Source: an uncultured Sutterella sp. (lineage in GTDB: Bacteria > Pseudomonadota > Gammaproteobacteria > Burkholderiales > Burkholderiaceae_F). From it: a DNA stretch of 64,000 nucleotides. The notes under the pieces were generated by a model, which did no database searches, was not told the DNA's origin, and saw nothing but the letters and a program-made list of their open reading frames with translations. Positions 26,386 through 34,021 of the stretch are shown in pieces. The DNA lies in contig CASEFX010000013.1 in assembly GCA_949287305.1 (NCBI GenBank), forward strand, positions 1 through 64,000. The letters run 5' to 3'. Position numbers and translations under genes: made by a program. Each line of letters opens with the position of its first letter. The stretch's first letter is position 1.

Positions 26386-26426
26386 AAGGCCCGTCCCGAT
26401 CACAGCGATCGGCGGCAGGCCTTTTT
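26386..26426 (+). terminator. rlmD terminator
   Basis: Outer stem AAGGCC/GGCCTT with inner CGATC/GATCG pairs, then TTTTTG. It lies 20 bases past the rlmD stop. Confidence 0.75.
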
Positions 26427-26498
26427 GCGTTGCAGCACAGATCACCGACCAGGGGTTTCCGTACGGACGAAATCCTCCGGCAGAGCATCGAATTCAAC

Positions 26499-26528
26499 GT
26501 TATGCTCCAAAGCATATGAGCGCATAAC
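26499..26528 (+). promoter_or_regulatory. Operator-like nested inverted repeats before the antitoxin gene
   Basis: GTTATGC (26499-26505) pairs with GCATAAC (26522-26528), and inside it ATGC pairs with GCAT (26512-26515). The block lies 25 bases before the interrupted antitoxin ATG. Ribbon-helix-helix antitoxins bind such repeats to repress their own promoter. Confidence 0.5.
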
Positions 26529-26587
26529 TTCTTTTCTTCCGGGAGGAAATACCATGACGCAGTCAGCCGATCGTCCGGCCAACGTAA

Positions 26588-26898
26588 GCTGACAGCTCCC
26601 GATGACTGAAGTCACGGGGTTCTTTACATTGACGCTTCCGCGTCAACCTGCGCTTCTCTCCAAGACCTTATCCGGACGAATCCGGAGTCTGCCTTGAAGC
26701 ACTGACGCACATTCGAACTTCAGCGGCGCTGTTTCTGCCTCTCGGAGATCTGCGCTTCGGCCCGGCCAATCCTTCGTCGCCTCGGGAGAGACCTGCCGTA
26801 CGCTTGCGCGCCGCCTGTCGTTAGTTTTTCGTCTCGCGGACTGTCAACCCGCAGACGGAGGGCGGTTTTAAGCGCACCGCCTGCGCATGGAAAAGGGT
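26588..26898 (-). ncRNA. Predicted omega RNA (TnpB guide RNA scaffold)
   Basis: About 310 untranslated bases separate the tnpB stop from the right end, and they are strongly structured. On the minus strand TCCGGA-TTCG-TCCGGA (26671-26686), TTGACGC-GGAA-GCGTCAA (26629-26646) and the right-end hairpin follow one another. In IS605 elements this region yields the TnpB guide RNA. The guide would be the first 16-20 bases of flanking DNA on the minus strand, here within the host antitoxin gene (about 26568-26587). Confidence 0.6.
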
Positions 26899-28374
26899 TT
26901 ACAAAATGCCGAGGTTTTTGGGTGCTTTCGCGAGCGCTTCGGCCTGAGCTCGCAGGAAGTTCGGCCAGTCGTCCTGACAGGCGTTCAAGTCGATCTCCTC
27001 ACCGTTCTCCATCACGTGCGCAATCAGCCACGAAGAATAGAGATCCCGCTGCACCCGTCGGCCGTCCACTTCGAACCACCGCTCGGAGAGTTCCTTCTTT
27101 CTACAGGAGCCGTCAACGTGATTGCGCTGCGAGGCCTTCACCTTGCTGCTCTTCACGCGCTTGAGCTCCTTTCCTACGTTGCCGAGTTTCCTGGCGATGC
27201 AGTTGAGAAGAAGGCCCGGCGCATGATTCGCCACGGACTTGCCGAAGCGCTTCTTCCGATTGATCTTCCCGTCCTTTTTACGGACGGTCGTTTCCTTCGC
27301 CCGTTTCGTCCAACTCGTGATCGGCGTGTCCTCCACACGGACGTCCGTCCCCAGGGCGATAATCCGGTTCGCGGCCTTTTCGTGATCCTGCCTGCGGTTG
27401 ACGGCAAGCCGTCGCTTCAGATTCGCGAGCTTCACCCGGTTCTTCTCCCAACGCTTCGACTTGTTGAGCTTCACGCCCTTTTTCCACCGACCGTTTTCGT
27501 CCTTGGCGTCCGGATTGCTGGCCTCAAGGGAACGGGCCATGCAGCGCTGAAGTCTTCCGACCTTTCGATCATGCTCTTCGCAGCATGCGTTCGGCGCAAG
27601 CGGTTCGATCGCCGCCTTCTTCTCGCCCGTCGAGTAGTACGCGACGGCGCTCGGACCGATGTCGATGCCCACAGCGGAGTCCGCGGAGCCGACCGTGCGG
27701 TTCTTCCTGGGCGGCTTTCCCTCCTTCACGATCTGAACGAAATAGCGGCGGCGACCGCGAATGGTCCGGGAGAGCAACCTCACGTACTTCGTCCGGTCGA
27801 GGAAGGCGTCCTCGGCATACCGGTCCCCCTTCTTCACCACAAGCGGGGCACGCAGATCCTTCCACACGAGCTCCTGACCGACAACGCGCAACCCGAAGTT
27901 GTTGGACTTGTTCTCGACGGTGACCTCGGCTCCCTTCGGAAGGAACCGAACTTTCTTGCAGTGCCCGTACCGGTACTTCTCAAATGTACGAAACGCCCGC
28001 GTCGCCGTGACCTGTGCCTCGTTGATGGAAATGTGCCGGTCGAAATGAACGTTCACCTCCTTCACGAAGGCGTGAAGCTCGTACTCCGTCAGTCCAAAGT
28101 CCTTTTCAACCTCCCGCATTTCCTTCCGGAGAGCGGTCCGCTCCTTCATTTCGTCCGGAGACGGATCCCCGATGGCGTTGATCTCCTGGACGCGCCGCAG
28201 GGCCGTACGCCACTTGGGATTCCCTTGCACGCTGCGCCAGCGCTTCAGCAGGCGGCCGAGACAGGTGTTGTAGATCACCCGGGCGACTTCGCGCCGGGCC
28301 TCCACCTCTCGGCGTTGCGAAGGCGTGAAGAACACCTCCAATTCGAGGATGTAGCTTGTCGTCGACTTCTTCAT
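26899..28374 (-). CDS. tnpB: TnpB-family RNA-guided nuclease, variant lacking zinc-finger cysteines
   Basis: 491 residues. The RuvC acidic residues are all visible: Asp238 in VGIDIGPSAVA, Glu348 in VRVEDTPIT and Asp444 in VQRDLYSSWLI. The insertion between the last two, which normally carries CxxC pairs, has a single Cys (ASQRNHVDGSC) and so cannot bind zinc in the usual way. The N-terminal wedge is basic and starts MKKSTTSYILELEVFF. It is longer than most TnpB proteins (about 400). The frame is intact, so it may be active. Its ATG overlaps the tnpA stop. Confidence 0.85.
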   Translation of the reverse strand: MKKSTTSYILELEVFFTPSQRREVEARREVARVIYNTCLGRLLKRWRSVQGNPKWRTALRRVQEINAIGDPSPDEMKERTALRKEMREVEKDFGLTEYELHAFVKEVNVHFDRHISINEAQVTATRAFRTFEKYRYGHCKKVRFLPKGAEVTVENKSNNFGLRVVGQELVWKDLRAPLVVKKGDRYAEDAFLDRTKYVRLLSRTIRGRRRYFVQIVKEGKPPRKNRTVGSADSAVGIDIGPSAVAYYSTGEKKAAIEPLAPNACCEEHDRKVGRLQRCMARSLEASNPDAKDENGRWKKGVKLNKSKRWEKNRVKLANLKRRLAVNRRQDHEKAANRIIALGTDVRVEDTPITSWTKRAKETTVRKKDGKINRKKRFGKSVANHAPGLLLNCIARKLGNVGKELKRVKSSKVKASQRNHVDGSCRKKELSERWFEVDGRRVQRDLYSSWLIAHVMENGEEIDLNACQDDWPNFLRAQAEALAKAPKNLGIL

Positions 28375-28769
28375 GCGTTCTTCTGCTCCTCAATGTAGCG
28401 TCGAACCGCGGCTTCACCGATGTGACCGACCGAGCAGCTGAAGTAGCTCCTCGTCCACATCGAAGGAAGCCGACTCTTGAGAGACGGGAACTCCTCCCGC
28501 AGGATCCGGGCCGACGCCCCCTTCAGGATCTTGATGATCTTGTGGAGCATCAAGCGCGGATCAAAGCTTATGAAGAGGTGCACGTGATCGGGCATGATTT
28601 CAATGCTCAGGATCTTCACGTCAAGCTCGGCCGCTTTCTCCAAAAGGATCTCCTTGAGGCGGACGTCCACGCCGTCGACCAGCACGGGACGACGGTACTT
28701 GGGACAGAAAACGACGTGAAACTGGTTCTTATAAACCAAGCCTTGTTTGTGAATGTATTCGCCCGACAT
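28371..28769 (-). CDS. tnpA: IS200-type HUH transposase TnpA
   Basis: 132 residues starting MSGEYIHKQGLVYKNQFHVV, like other IS200 Y1 transposases; the upstream 72-residue extension is discarded. The HUH motif is PDHVHLFIS (His62, His64), and the catalytic Tyr is Tyr125 in VRRYIEEQK. It acts as a dimer on single-stranded element ends. A good -10 (TATAAT at 28808-28803) lies 34 bases upstream. The frame is intact. Confidence 0.9.
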   Translation of the reverse strand: MSGEYIHKQGLVYKNQFHVVFCPKYRRPVLVDGVDVRLKEILLEKAAELDVKILSIEIMPDHVHLFISFDPRLMLHKIIKILKGASARILREEFPSLKSRLPSMWTRSYFSCSVGHIGEAAVRRYIEEQKNA

Positions 28770-29333
28770 GCAACGGTTTTCGTTGGTTTGTTGACATAGA
28801 TGATTATATAACGTTCTTGTCAGAAGCACAGGGATTTTGGGATGGCTTTCGCAATTCTGCGATTCACCCCGACGAATGAATTCGCGGGCTCCCTCGCTGG
28901 GCTTTGTGGAACCTTTCCGTCCCGCCGGATTTCGACGAAGCCGTTCGCCTCTACCTGGCCTCGCAGGGCAGGTAGAAAGGATCATTGTCCGCTCTGGTCC
29001 GGAAAGCCGTTTCTTGCTACATCCTCTCCTCGCTTACCTCAGAAGCCAAGGAAAAGGTTCGATCCTCCGGTTTGTCTCAAGAGGAACTCGACAACCTCAT
29101 TGCGGATGCGATCGTCTGGGCCAAGGCTCAGCCGCGGTGAAATTTCCGAAGCGCTTTTCACCCCGACGACCATTTTCTTGTGGCCGTCGGTGAAACCTGA
29201 GAATGTTTCGAAGAATCCGCAACTGTTGCCGTTCGCAAGAGAGTTCCCACGTCATCGAGTGCGCCCGATAGAATGACGGAGAAACGCGGCAAACCGTGCC
29301 GCACCTTTTCCCCATCCTATCGAACCGATTTCC

Positions 29334-30050
29334 ATGGCCCGCTTCGAAGTACTTTCCAGCATCGATCCCCTCCTTCGCATTTCGCTCGAACCCGGTGAGA
29401 GCGTCGCCGCCGAATCCAACGCCATGGTGGCGATGGACGGCTCGATCTCGCTCAAGGGCGAAACCCGCGGGGGCTTCTTCAAGAGTCTTGCCCGCAAGTT
29501 CCTGAACGACGAAAACTTCTTCCAACAGTCCTTCGTCGCGGACGACGAACCCGGAAGCGTCCTCCTCGCTCCGAACCTCCCCGGCGACGTCGTGGTTCTC
29601 GACGTGGGCGAACGGCAGTACATGCTCTCGGACGGCGCTTTCCTTGCCGCCACCGACGGGGTCGAACTCGAAACGAAGACGCAAAGCCTCGGACGCGCCC
29701 TCCTCGGCAATTCCGGCGGACTCTTTCTCATGGCGACCCAGGGCCACGGACAGATCGCCCTCTCGGGCTTCGGCTCCATTCAGGCGGTCGACGTGAAGCC
29801 CGGTCAGAAGCTCATCGTCGACAACGGTCACCTCGTTGCCTGGGACCGCGAACTCGACTACGAACTCTCCATCAACACGGCTCGTTCGGGTCTTCTCGGC
29901 AAGGTTCTTCACAGCCAGCTCTCGGGCGAAGGGATCGTTCTGAAATTCAAGGGCGAAGGCAAGGTGTGGGTGTGCTCGCGCAACAAGGGCGGCTTCCTCA
30001 CCTGGATCTTCTCGCAGATGCCGCAGGAAAAGGCCGTCTCGAACGGCTGA
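29334..30050 (+). CDS. AIM24/TIGR00266 family protein
   Basis: 238 residues, no signal peptide. The beta-rich sequence contains the family's pattern ESNAMVAMDGSISLKGETRG, an LAPNLPGDVVVLDV segment, FGSIQAVDVKPGQKLIVDNG and the terminal SQMP. These proteins form a symmetric beta-barrel-like trimer of unknown function. The C-terminal FLTWIFSQMPQE is typical. A -10-like TAGAAT lies at about 29270 and a terminator follows. Confidence 0.8.
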   Translation: MARFEVLSSIDPLLRISLEPGESVAAESNAMVAMDGSISLKGETRGGFFKSLARKFLNDENFFQQSFVADDEPGSVLLAPNLPGDVVVLDVGERQYMLSDGAFLAATDGVELETKTQSLGRALLGNSGGLFLMATQGHGQIALSGFGSIQAVDVKPGQKLIVDNGHLVAWDRELDYELSINTARSGLLGKVLHSQLSGEGIVLKFKGEGKVWVCSRNKGGFLTWIFSQMPQEKAVSNG

Positions 30051-30075
30051 CGCGACGTCGTTTCCGCAACTTCGC

Positions 30076-30102
30076 GGGCGCCTTCGGGCGCCCTTTTCTT
30101 TT
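30076..30102 (+). terminator. AIM24-like gene terminator
   Basis: Stem GGGCGC/GCGCCC around CTTCGG, then TTTTCTTTT. Confidence 0.88.
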
Positions 30103-30134
30103 CAGAGGGCTTTCTCGTCGTCCCGCAAAGCAAA

Positions 30135-30157
30135 GGCGCGGGCCTCATACCCGCGCC
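30135..30157 (-). terminator. Second terminator-like hairpin on the minus strand
   Basis: Stem GGCGCGGG/CCCGCGCC (30135-30142 with 30150-30157), followed on the minus strand by TTTGCTTT. It backs up the terminator of the predicted small RNA. Confidence 0.6.
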
Positions 30158-30162
30158 GCACA

Positions 30163-30300
30163 AGAAAAAGGGAGCGCGGCCCTGTATTCCGCGCTCCCCA
30201 GGAGACCTGAAAACTTTCCCGCCACGGTCCAAGCTTCGCGTCGGGTGATGTTCCGGACCGACCCCTCAGTCCTTTGTGTGGAACATCTCGTCTTCCGTTG
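30163..30300 (-). ncRNA. Predicted orphan small RNA, about 138 nt
   Basis: A standard promoter (TTGAGA at 30335-30330, 17-base spacer, TATAGT at 30312-30307) fires leftward. A ten-base GC stem GGGAGCGCGG/CCGCGCTCCC (30170-30198) with a T5 run ends the transcript. In between, GATGTTCC pairs with GGAACATC and encloses a second hairpin (GGAC..GTCC). No plausible reading frame with a ribosome site is present, and no gene lies downstream on this strand. It lacks the SRP core motif, and I cannot match it to 6S, tmRNA or RNase P. Confidence 0.6.
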
Positions 30301-30306
30301 AGAACC

Positions 30307-30335
30307 ACTATACAGAACATGAGACGATTTCTCAA
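30307..30335 (-). promoter_or_regulatory. Sigma-70 promoter of the predicted small RNA
   Basis: TTGAGA-N17-TATAGT with an AT-rich stretch (GAAAATCA) immediately upstream of the -35, resembling an UP element. Confidence 0.65.
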
Positions 30336-30410
30336 GTGATTTTCGGGTCGTGACATCCTTTTTTACATTCACTTGATCGAGCGCAACACTTTGTCATTCT
30401 CTCTGAAACG

Positions 30411-30443
30411 AAGCTTACGAAATCTTTTCAAGCTTACGAAATC
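30411..30443. repeat. 14-bp direct repeat in an AT-rich spacer
   Basis: AAGCTTACGAAATC occurs at 30411-30424 and 30430-30443, period 19. The 30360-30880 spacer is otherwise AT-rich without a credible gene. It also contains hairpin GCTGAGAG/CTCTCAGC at 30750-30768 and two CTTAAG sites flanking a 50-base stretch near 30670-30720. Confidence 0.6.
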
Positions 30444-30880
30444 CTTACAGAACCCCCTCGGGAGTAGGCATTCAGTACCAGTCACACAAAAAGAAGGATT
30501 TTCTGCACATCTTTTCAACCCTCTTTCAGAATGCTCTTTCACTCCGATTTTCAGTCAAAATACGTCCTGAAAGTAAAACGTAAGCCTCGTTTAATCGCGA
30601 GAACTGTTCTCATCTGCACAACAGAAAACGCGCGGGTTTACCCGCAACGTCGCGTTGCATCCTGTCCTTTTCTTAAGAAAAGCCGACGATTTTCCTTGGG
30701 TTTCGCATCGTTTCCTTAAGAATCCTGCGTCCCCGGGATTGGTCAATCCGCTGAGAGTTTCTCTCAGCTCGAAACCGCCGCCCTCTGTATCCGCAGGAAA
30801 ACGACAAAATTCGCCCGCCCGCAGGTTCTTAGCGTGCGTGTTACAGTGGAAGAATCTCCTCTTTCATTTGGGGGCATCGA

Positions 30881-31285
30881 ATGACTCGACGCACTTTCCT
30901 CGGCCTCCTGCAGGCCGCGCTTTTTGGCTCCGCCGCGGCCGTCACCCCGACGGAGAGCAAGGCTTTCGACATTGACGAAGGACGCCGCTACGATGCGCAG
31001 GGCCGTTATCAGGGCCGCGTCGACGACAGCGGGCGCCGTTACGACGCGCAGGGCCGCTATCAGGGACGCTCGGACAAGTCGGACCGCGTCTACGACTCCA
31101 TGGGGCGCTATCAGGGCCGAGAAGATTCGTCGGGCAGACGTTACGACGCGCAGGGGCGCTATCTCGGAAGAAAAGATTCGTCGGGGCGAATCTACGACTC
31201 GATGGGCCGTTATCAGGGCCGCGAAGACTCGTCCGGAAGACGATACGACGCCCAAGGCCGTTACCAAGGGCGTCGCGACGATTGA
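30881..31285 (+). CDS. Tat-signal protein made of 17-residue tandem repeats
   Basis: 134 residues. MTRRTFLGLLQAALFGSAAA is a twin-arginine-like signal. From about residue 35 to the end the chain is six copies of a 17-residue unit with consensus RxYDxxGRYxGRxDxSG, the last one incomplete; the DNA period is 51 bases. The pattern of YD, GRY and GR resembles short beta-hairpin repeat proteins described as beta-flower folds. The function is unknown. It is exported, monocistronic and preceded by a long AT-rich spacer. Confidence 0.8.
   Translation: MTRRTFLGLLQAALFGSAAAVTPTESKAFDIDEGRRYDAQGRYQGRVDDSGRRYDAQGRYQGRSDKSDRVYDSMGRYQGREDSSGRRYDAQGRYLGRKDSSGRIYDSMGRYQGREDSSGRRYDAQGRYQGRRDD
30985..31282 (+). 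repeat. 51-bp coding tandem repeat (about six units)
   Basis: Units differ mainly in codons 2, 5-6, 10 and 13 of each repeat. Two unit types alternate (YDAQGRY and YDSMGRY), which suggests duplication of a two-unit block. Confidence 0.8.
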
Positions 31286-31302
31286 GAATGATTGAGTCCG
31301 GC

Positions 31303-32118
31303 TTACCAGGTCGGACGGATCGTACCGCGGAAGGTTTCCTCCACGTAGCGCTTCGTTTCGGGCGAACGGTAGCTCTCGACGAAGGTCTTCACCGCGTTGC
31401 TCTCCGCATTGTCCGGACGCGCGGCGATGATGATGAGCGCATAGGCCGCGTCAAGAGACTCGAAGGCGAAGCCTTCCTTTTCGGGAGAGAGACCCGAGCT
31501 GATGACGTAGTTCATCGGGATCACCGCCACAGCCGTGTCGTCGAGGCTGCGCGGAAGTTGCGCGGCTTCCATTTCGAGGATCTTGAGGTTCTTCGGATTT
31601 TCGACGACGTCGGCCGGAACCGCGTCGTCCTTGCGGTCGGCCTTGAGTTTGATCAGGCCCTGGGCTTCAAGAAGCAGGAGTCCGCGGCCGCCGTTCGTCG
31701 GGTCATTCGGGATCGCCACGACCGAACCTTCGGGGATTTCGGCGACGCTCTTGATCGTCTTTGAGTAGCAACCCATGGGCTGCACGACCGCCTTCCCCAC
31801 GACGCGCAGATCGGTCTTGTTCACCTTGTTGAAATTCTGCAGGAAGGGCTCGTGCTGGTAAACAACGGCGTCGAGCGCTCCGTCGGCGAGCGAACGGTCG
31901 GGCGAAATGTAGTCGGTGAATTCCACCACTTCCACCGTGAGGCCCTTTTGCTTGGCGACCTCGGCCGCCTTCGTCACGATGTCGGCGTGCGGACCCGCCG
32001 TCACGCCCACGCGGATGCGGCTGGCGTCGGCCGCCTTGTCGGAGCAGCCGGCCGTGCCGAGAAGAAGAGCGGAGCAAGCGGCGGTGGCCGCGAGGGAGAG
32101 AAGGTTGCGTCGTTGCAT
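31303..32118 (-). CDS. MetQ/NlpA-type substrate-binding lipoprotein
   Basis: 271 residues from ATG at 32118 (GGAGG upstream; the longer frame above is discarded). The signal begins MQRRNLLSLAATAACSALLL, with lipobox LGTAGC. The mature part shows IRVGVTAGPHADI, the conserved YQHEPFLQNFN and AIPNDPTNGGRGLLLLEAQG segments of methionine-binding MetQ proteins. No MetN or MetI gene is adjacent, so it must work with a distant permease or have another role. It ends just after the convergent repeat-protein gene. Confidence 0.85.
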   Translation of the reverse strand: MQRRNLLSLAATAACSALLLGTAGCSDKAADASRIRVGVTAGPHADIVTKAAEVAKQKGLTVEVVEFTDYISPDRSLADGALDAVVYQHEPFLQNFNKVNKTDLRVVGKAVVQPMGCYSKTIKSVAEIPEGSVVAIPNDPTNGGRGLLLLEAQGLIKLKADRKDDAVPADVVENPKNLKILEMEAAQLPRSLDDTAVAVIPMNYVISSGLSPEKEGFAFESLDAAYALIIIAARPDNAESNAVKTFVESYRSPETKRYVEETFRGTIRPTW

Positions 32119-32225
32119 GGTTGCCTCCGGGCAGTGTTTGTTGTCGATGATTTCCATTCTGCCCAAAGGTCGCTTCCGAATGGGAAAGACCGTCGGGTAA
32201 TACCACAACGAATGTGCAATTAGCG

Positions 32226-32257
32226 AAAACCCCGCGGTTTCGAGAGCCGCGGGGTTT
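32226..32257 (-). terminator. Peroxiredoxin gene terminator
   Basis: Eleven-base stem AAACCCCGCGG/CCGCGGGGTTT; on the minus strand it ends in GGGGTTTTCG. Confidence 0.75.
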
Positions 32258-32283
32258 GCTTTTCCGACGAAAAAAGTCGTGCG

Positions 32284-32760
32284 TCAGGCGAGTTCGGCAA
32301 GGAGCGCTTCGACGTGGCCCTTGGCCTTGACGCCGCGCATCGCCTTCACGACGACGCCTTCGGGATTGATGACGAAGGTCGAGCGCTCGATCCCGAAGCA
32401 CTTCTTCCCGTACATCATTTTTTCCTTCATCACGCCGTAGGCGCGGCACACGGTCTCCTCCCTGTCGGAGAGAAGCGTGATCGTGAGTTCCTGCTTCGCC
32501 TTGAAGCGGCAGTGCGACGCGACGGAATCGCGCGAGACGCCGAGAATGCGGTAGCCGAGCTTTGCGAAGTCGTCGGCCTTCGCCGTGAAGTCGCGCGCCT
32601 CGAGCGTGCAGCCCGCCGTGCTGTCCTTCGGATAGAAGTAGAGAATCACGCCTTCGCCCCGCAGCGCGGAAAGCGTCACTTCGCCTTCGTCGGCGGGAAG
32701 CGTGAAGTCGGGCGCGACGTCGCCCTCGCCAATCGGCGCGGTTTGGATTTCTTCGGTCAT
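32284..32760 (-). CDS. bcp: Bcp-type peroxiredoxin (thioredoxin-dependent)
   Basis: 158 residues. APDFTLPADEGEVTLSALRG, then the peroxidatic segment YPKDSTAGCTLEARDF with Cys51. E. coli Bcp has a resolving Cys five residues later; here that position is Arg56. Another Cys in YGKKCFGIERS or SHCRFKAK could resolve, or the enzyme is one-Cys. It reduces organic hydroperoxides in the cytosol. It is divergently spaced from nothing; its promoter must lie in the 55 bases before the AEC gene end. Confidence 0.9.
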   Translation of the reverse strand: MTEEIQTAPIGEGDVAPDFTLPADEGEVTLSALRGEGVILYFYPKDSTAGCTLEARDFTAKADDFAKLGYRILGVSRDSVASHCRFKAKQELTITLLSDREETVCRAYGVMKEKMMYGKKCFGIERSTFVINPEGVVVKAMRGVKAKGHVEALLAELA

Positions 32761-32815
32761 GGGAAATTTCTCCTCTCAGAAAGGCTGTTCGTCCATTGTA
32801 AGGTGACGGGTCGCG

Positions 32816-33772
32816 TCAGCCCGCAAGGAATACGTTTTGTATCACCGCCACCCAGACGGGAAGCGTCACCATGGCGGCGAGCGTGTGCGCCGTCGTGACT
32901 TCCGCGACGATCGGAGCGTTGCCGCGCATGCTCGCGGTCATCACGTAGCAGGACTGCGCCGTGGGCAAGGCCGCGAAGACGAGGAGCGCAGCGGCGCCCA
33001 GGGGTTCGAGTTGGAAGAAGTACGCCGTCCCGAGGGCGACGAGCGGCACCGCGACGAGACGTTCCACGGTCGAAGCGGCAATGAGCGGGAAATGCGCGCG
33101 CAGGTTTTCGATCTTGAGACCCGCGCCGATGCAGAGCAGACCCATGGCGAGCGAAGCGTTCCCGAGGGACTTGAGGAAATGCATGAGCACTTCCGGAATC
33201 GGAATCGCAAAGACGTTCACGACAAGGCCCGAGACGGTCGCGATGATGAGGGGGTTCGTGAAGATGGTCTTTACGGTCTTCTTCCAGAGGCCTCCCTTCT
33301 TCTGGGCGTTTTCGGCGCGCGCCACGGCGCCCGCGAGCGCGCTCACCGCAATGGAGCTTGAAATCGGAACCCAGAAGGCCATGAGGAAGGCGAAGAACGC
33401 GAAGCCCTCTTCGCCGGCGAGACGCATGATGATCGCAAAGCCCACGTAGCTGTTGAAGCGGAAGCCGCAGTGAAAGACCGAGGCGTGCGTCACGTCGTCG
33501 GCAGGCACGATCTTTCTGACGAGCCACGAGAGAAGGACCGCGAGGAACATGGTGCCCACGGCCACCGCGAGGAAGTAGCCCGCGTCGGCTAGCGAAAGTT
33601 TGGAGTTCGCGACCGAGGTGAAGAGAAGCGGCGGAAAGAGGACGTAGAAGACGATGTTCTCGGCGCCCTTCCAGAAGCCTTCGTTGAAGTGTTGGCCGAG
33701 CTTCCCCTGCTTGAGGAGATAACCGAGCAGGATGATGAGGAAGTCTGGAAGAATCAGAAGGACGCTGAGCAT
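32816..33772 (-). CDS. AEC (auxin efflux carrier) family transporter
   Basis: 318 residues, about ten hydrophobic helices in two inverted sets (for example LILPDFLIILLGYLLKQGKL at the N-terminus and ALGTAYFFQLEPLGAAALLV). The family motif LLCIGAGLKIENL and the ALPTAQSCYVMT segment near the end are typical. Bacterial members export or exchange malonate, malate or other organic acids; the substrate is not readable. The 33773-34085 spacer contains no gene. It holds a strong hairpin CCCCACCCATTGC/GCAATGGATGGGG at about 33969-34007. Confidence 0.85.
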   Translation of the reverse strand: MLSVLLILPDFLIILLGYLLKQGKLGQHFNEGFWKGAENIVFYVLFPPLLFTSVANSKLSLADAGYFLAVAVGTMFLAVLLSWLVRKIVPADDVTHASVFHCGFRFNSYVGFAIIMRLAGEEGFAFFAFLMAFWVPISSSIAVSALAGAVARAENAQKKGGLWKKTVKTIFTNPLIIATVSGLVVNVFAIPIPEVLMHFLKSLGNASLAMGLLCIGAGLKIENLRAHFPLIAASTVERLVAVPLVALGTAYFFQLEPLGAAALLVFAALPTAQSCYVMTASMRGNAPIVAEVTTAHTLAAMVTLPVWVAVIQNVFLAG

Positions 33773-34021
33773 AAGGAGTCCTTTGCGCGCAGATCTCTAC
33801 GCATATTTTCGTATGATTTTGCGGGATCGGCAGGCTCTTTGTGGAAAGCATGCGCTGAACCGCGCCTTTCTTCACATCTTACGAAAAGCAACCCCTTTTG
33901 CCTATACCAAAGACTACGCATTGTCCATAACTAAAAATTTCGAGCTGACGCTCGGCCCGCCATCCATCCCCACCCATTGCTCCGCTTCGCTATGCAATGG
34001 ATGGGGTATTCCGCGGGTTTG

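Larger units (their letters stand above)
26588..28895 (-). mobile_element. IS200/IS605-family insertion element (tnpA + tnpB)
   Basis: The element is read leftward: left end near 28895, tnpA, tnpB overlapping by four bases, right end near 26588. The ends are set by reading-frame reconstruction of the host gene; four bases (GCTG) are shared by both junctions, giving that much uncertainty. A right-end imperfect hairpin lies at 26598-26618 (CCCGATGAC/GTCACGGG). A left-end imperfect hairpin lies around 28865-28884 (GCGAATTCA/TGAATCGC on the minus strand). No target duplication is seen, as expected for single-strand HUH transposition. Confidence 0.8.
26554..29140 (+). pseudogene. Ribbon-helix-helix antitoxin-like gene split by an IS200/IS605 insertion
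   Basis: The first twelve codons (MTQSADRPANVS) follow a strong GGGAGG site, then the frame runs into the insertion element. On the far side the same frame resumes at 28898 (WALWNLSVPPDFDEAVRLYL) and continues to a TGA at 29138-29140. The joined product would be about 95 residues with a CopG-like helix (KGSLSALVRKAV) and the C-terminal LSQEELDNLIADAIVWAKAQ. One in-frame TAG at 28973-28975 interrupts the ASQGR/KGSLS boundary. No toxin gene follows; the next 190 bases hold no credible frame. Confidence 0.7.

Noticed and set aside
28837..29276. Two plus-strand frames (118 and 144 codons) right of the IS element
   Set aside because: The third frame reads as the remainder of the antitoxin gene; the others have random-looking composition.
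30163..30300. Possibility that the small RNA is the SRP RNA
   Set aside because: The conserved SRP core (GGUCAGG and GGAAG loops with AGCAG) is missing.
29909..30372. Minus-strand frames over the predicted small RNA
   Set aside because: No ribosome sites and no homology-like features; the region has promoter, structure and terminator of an RNA gene.
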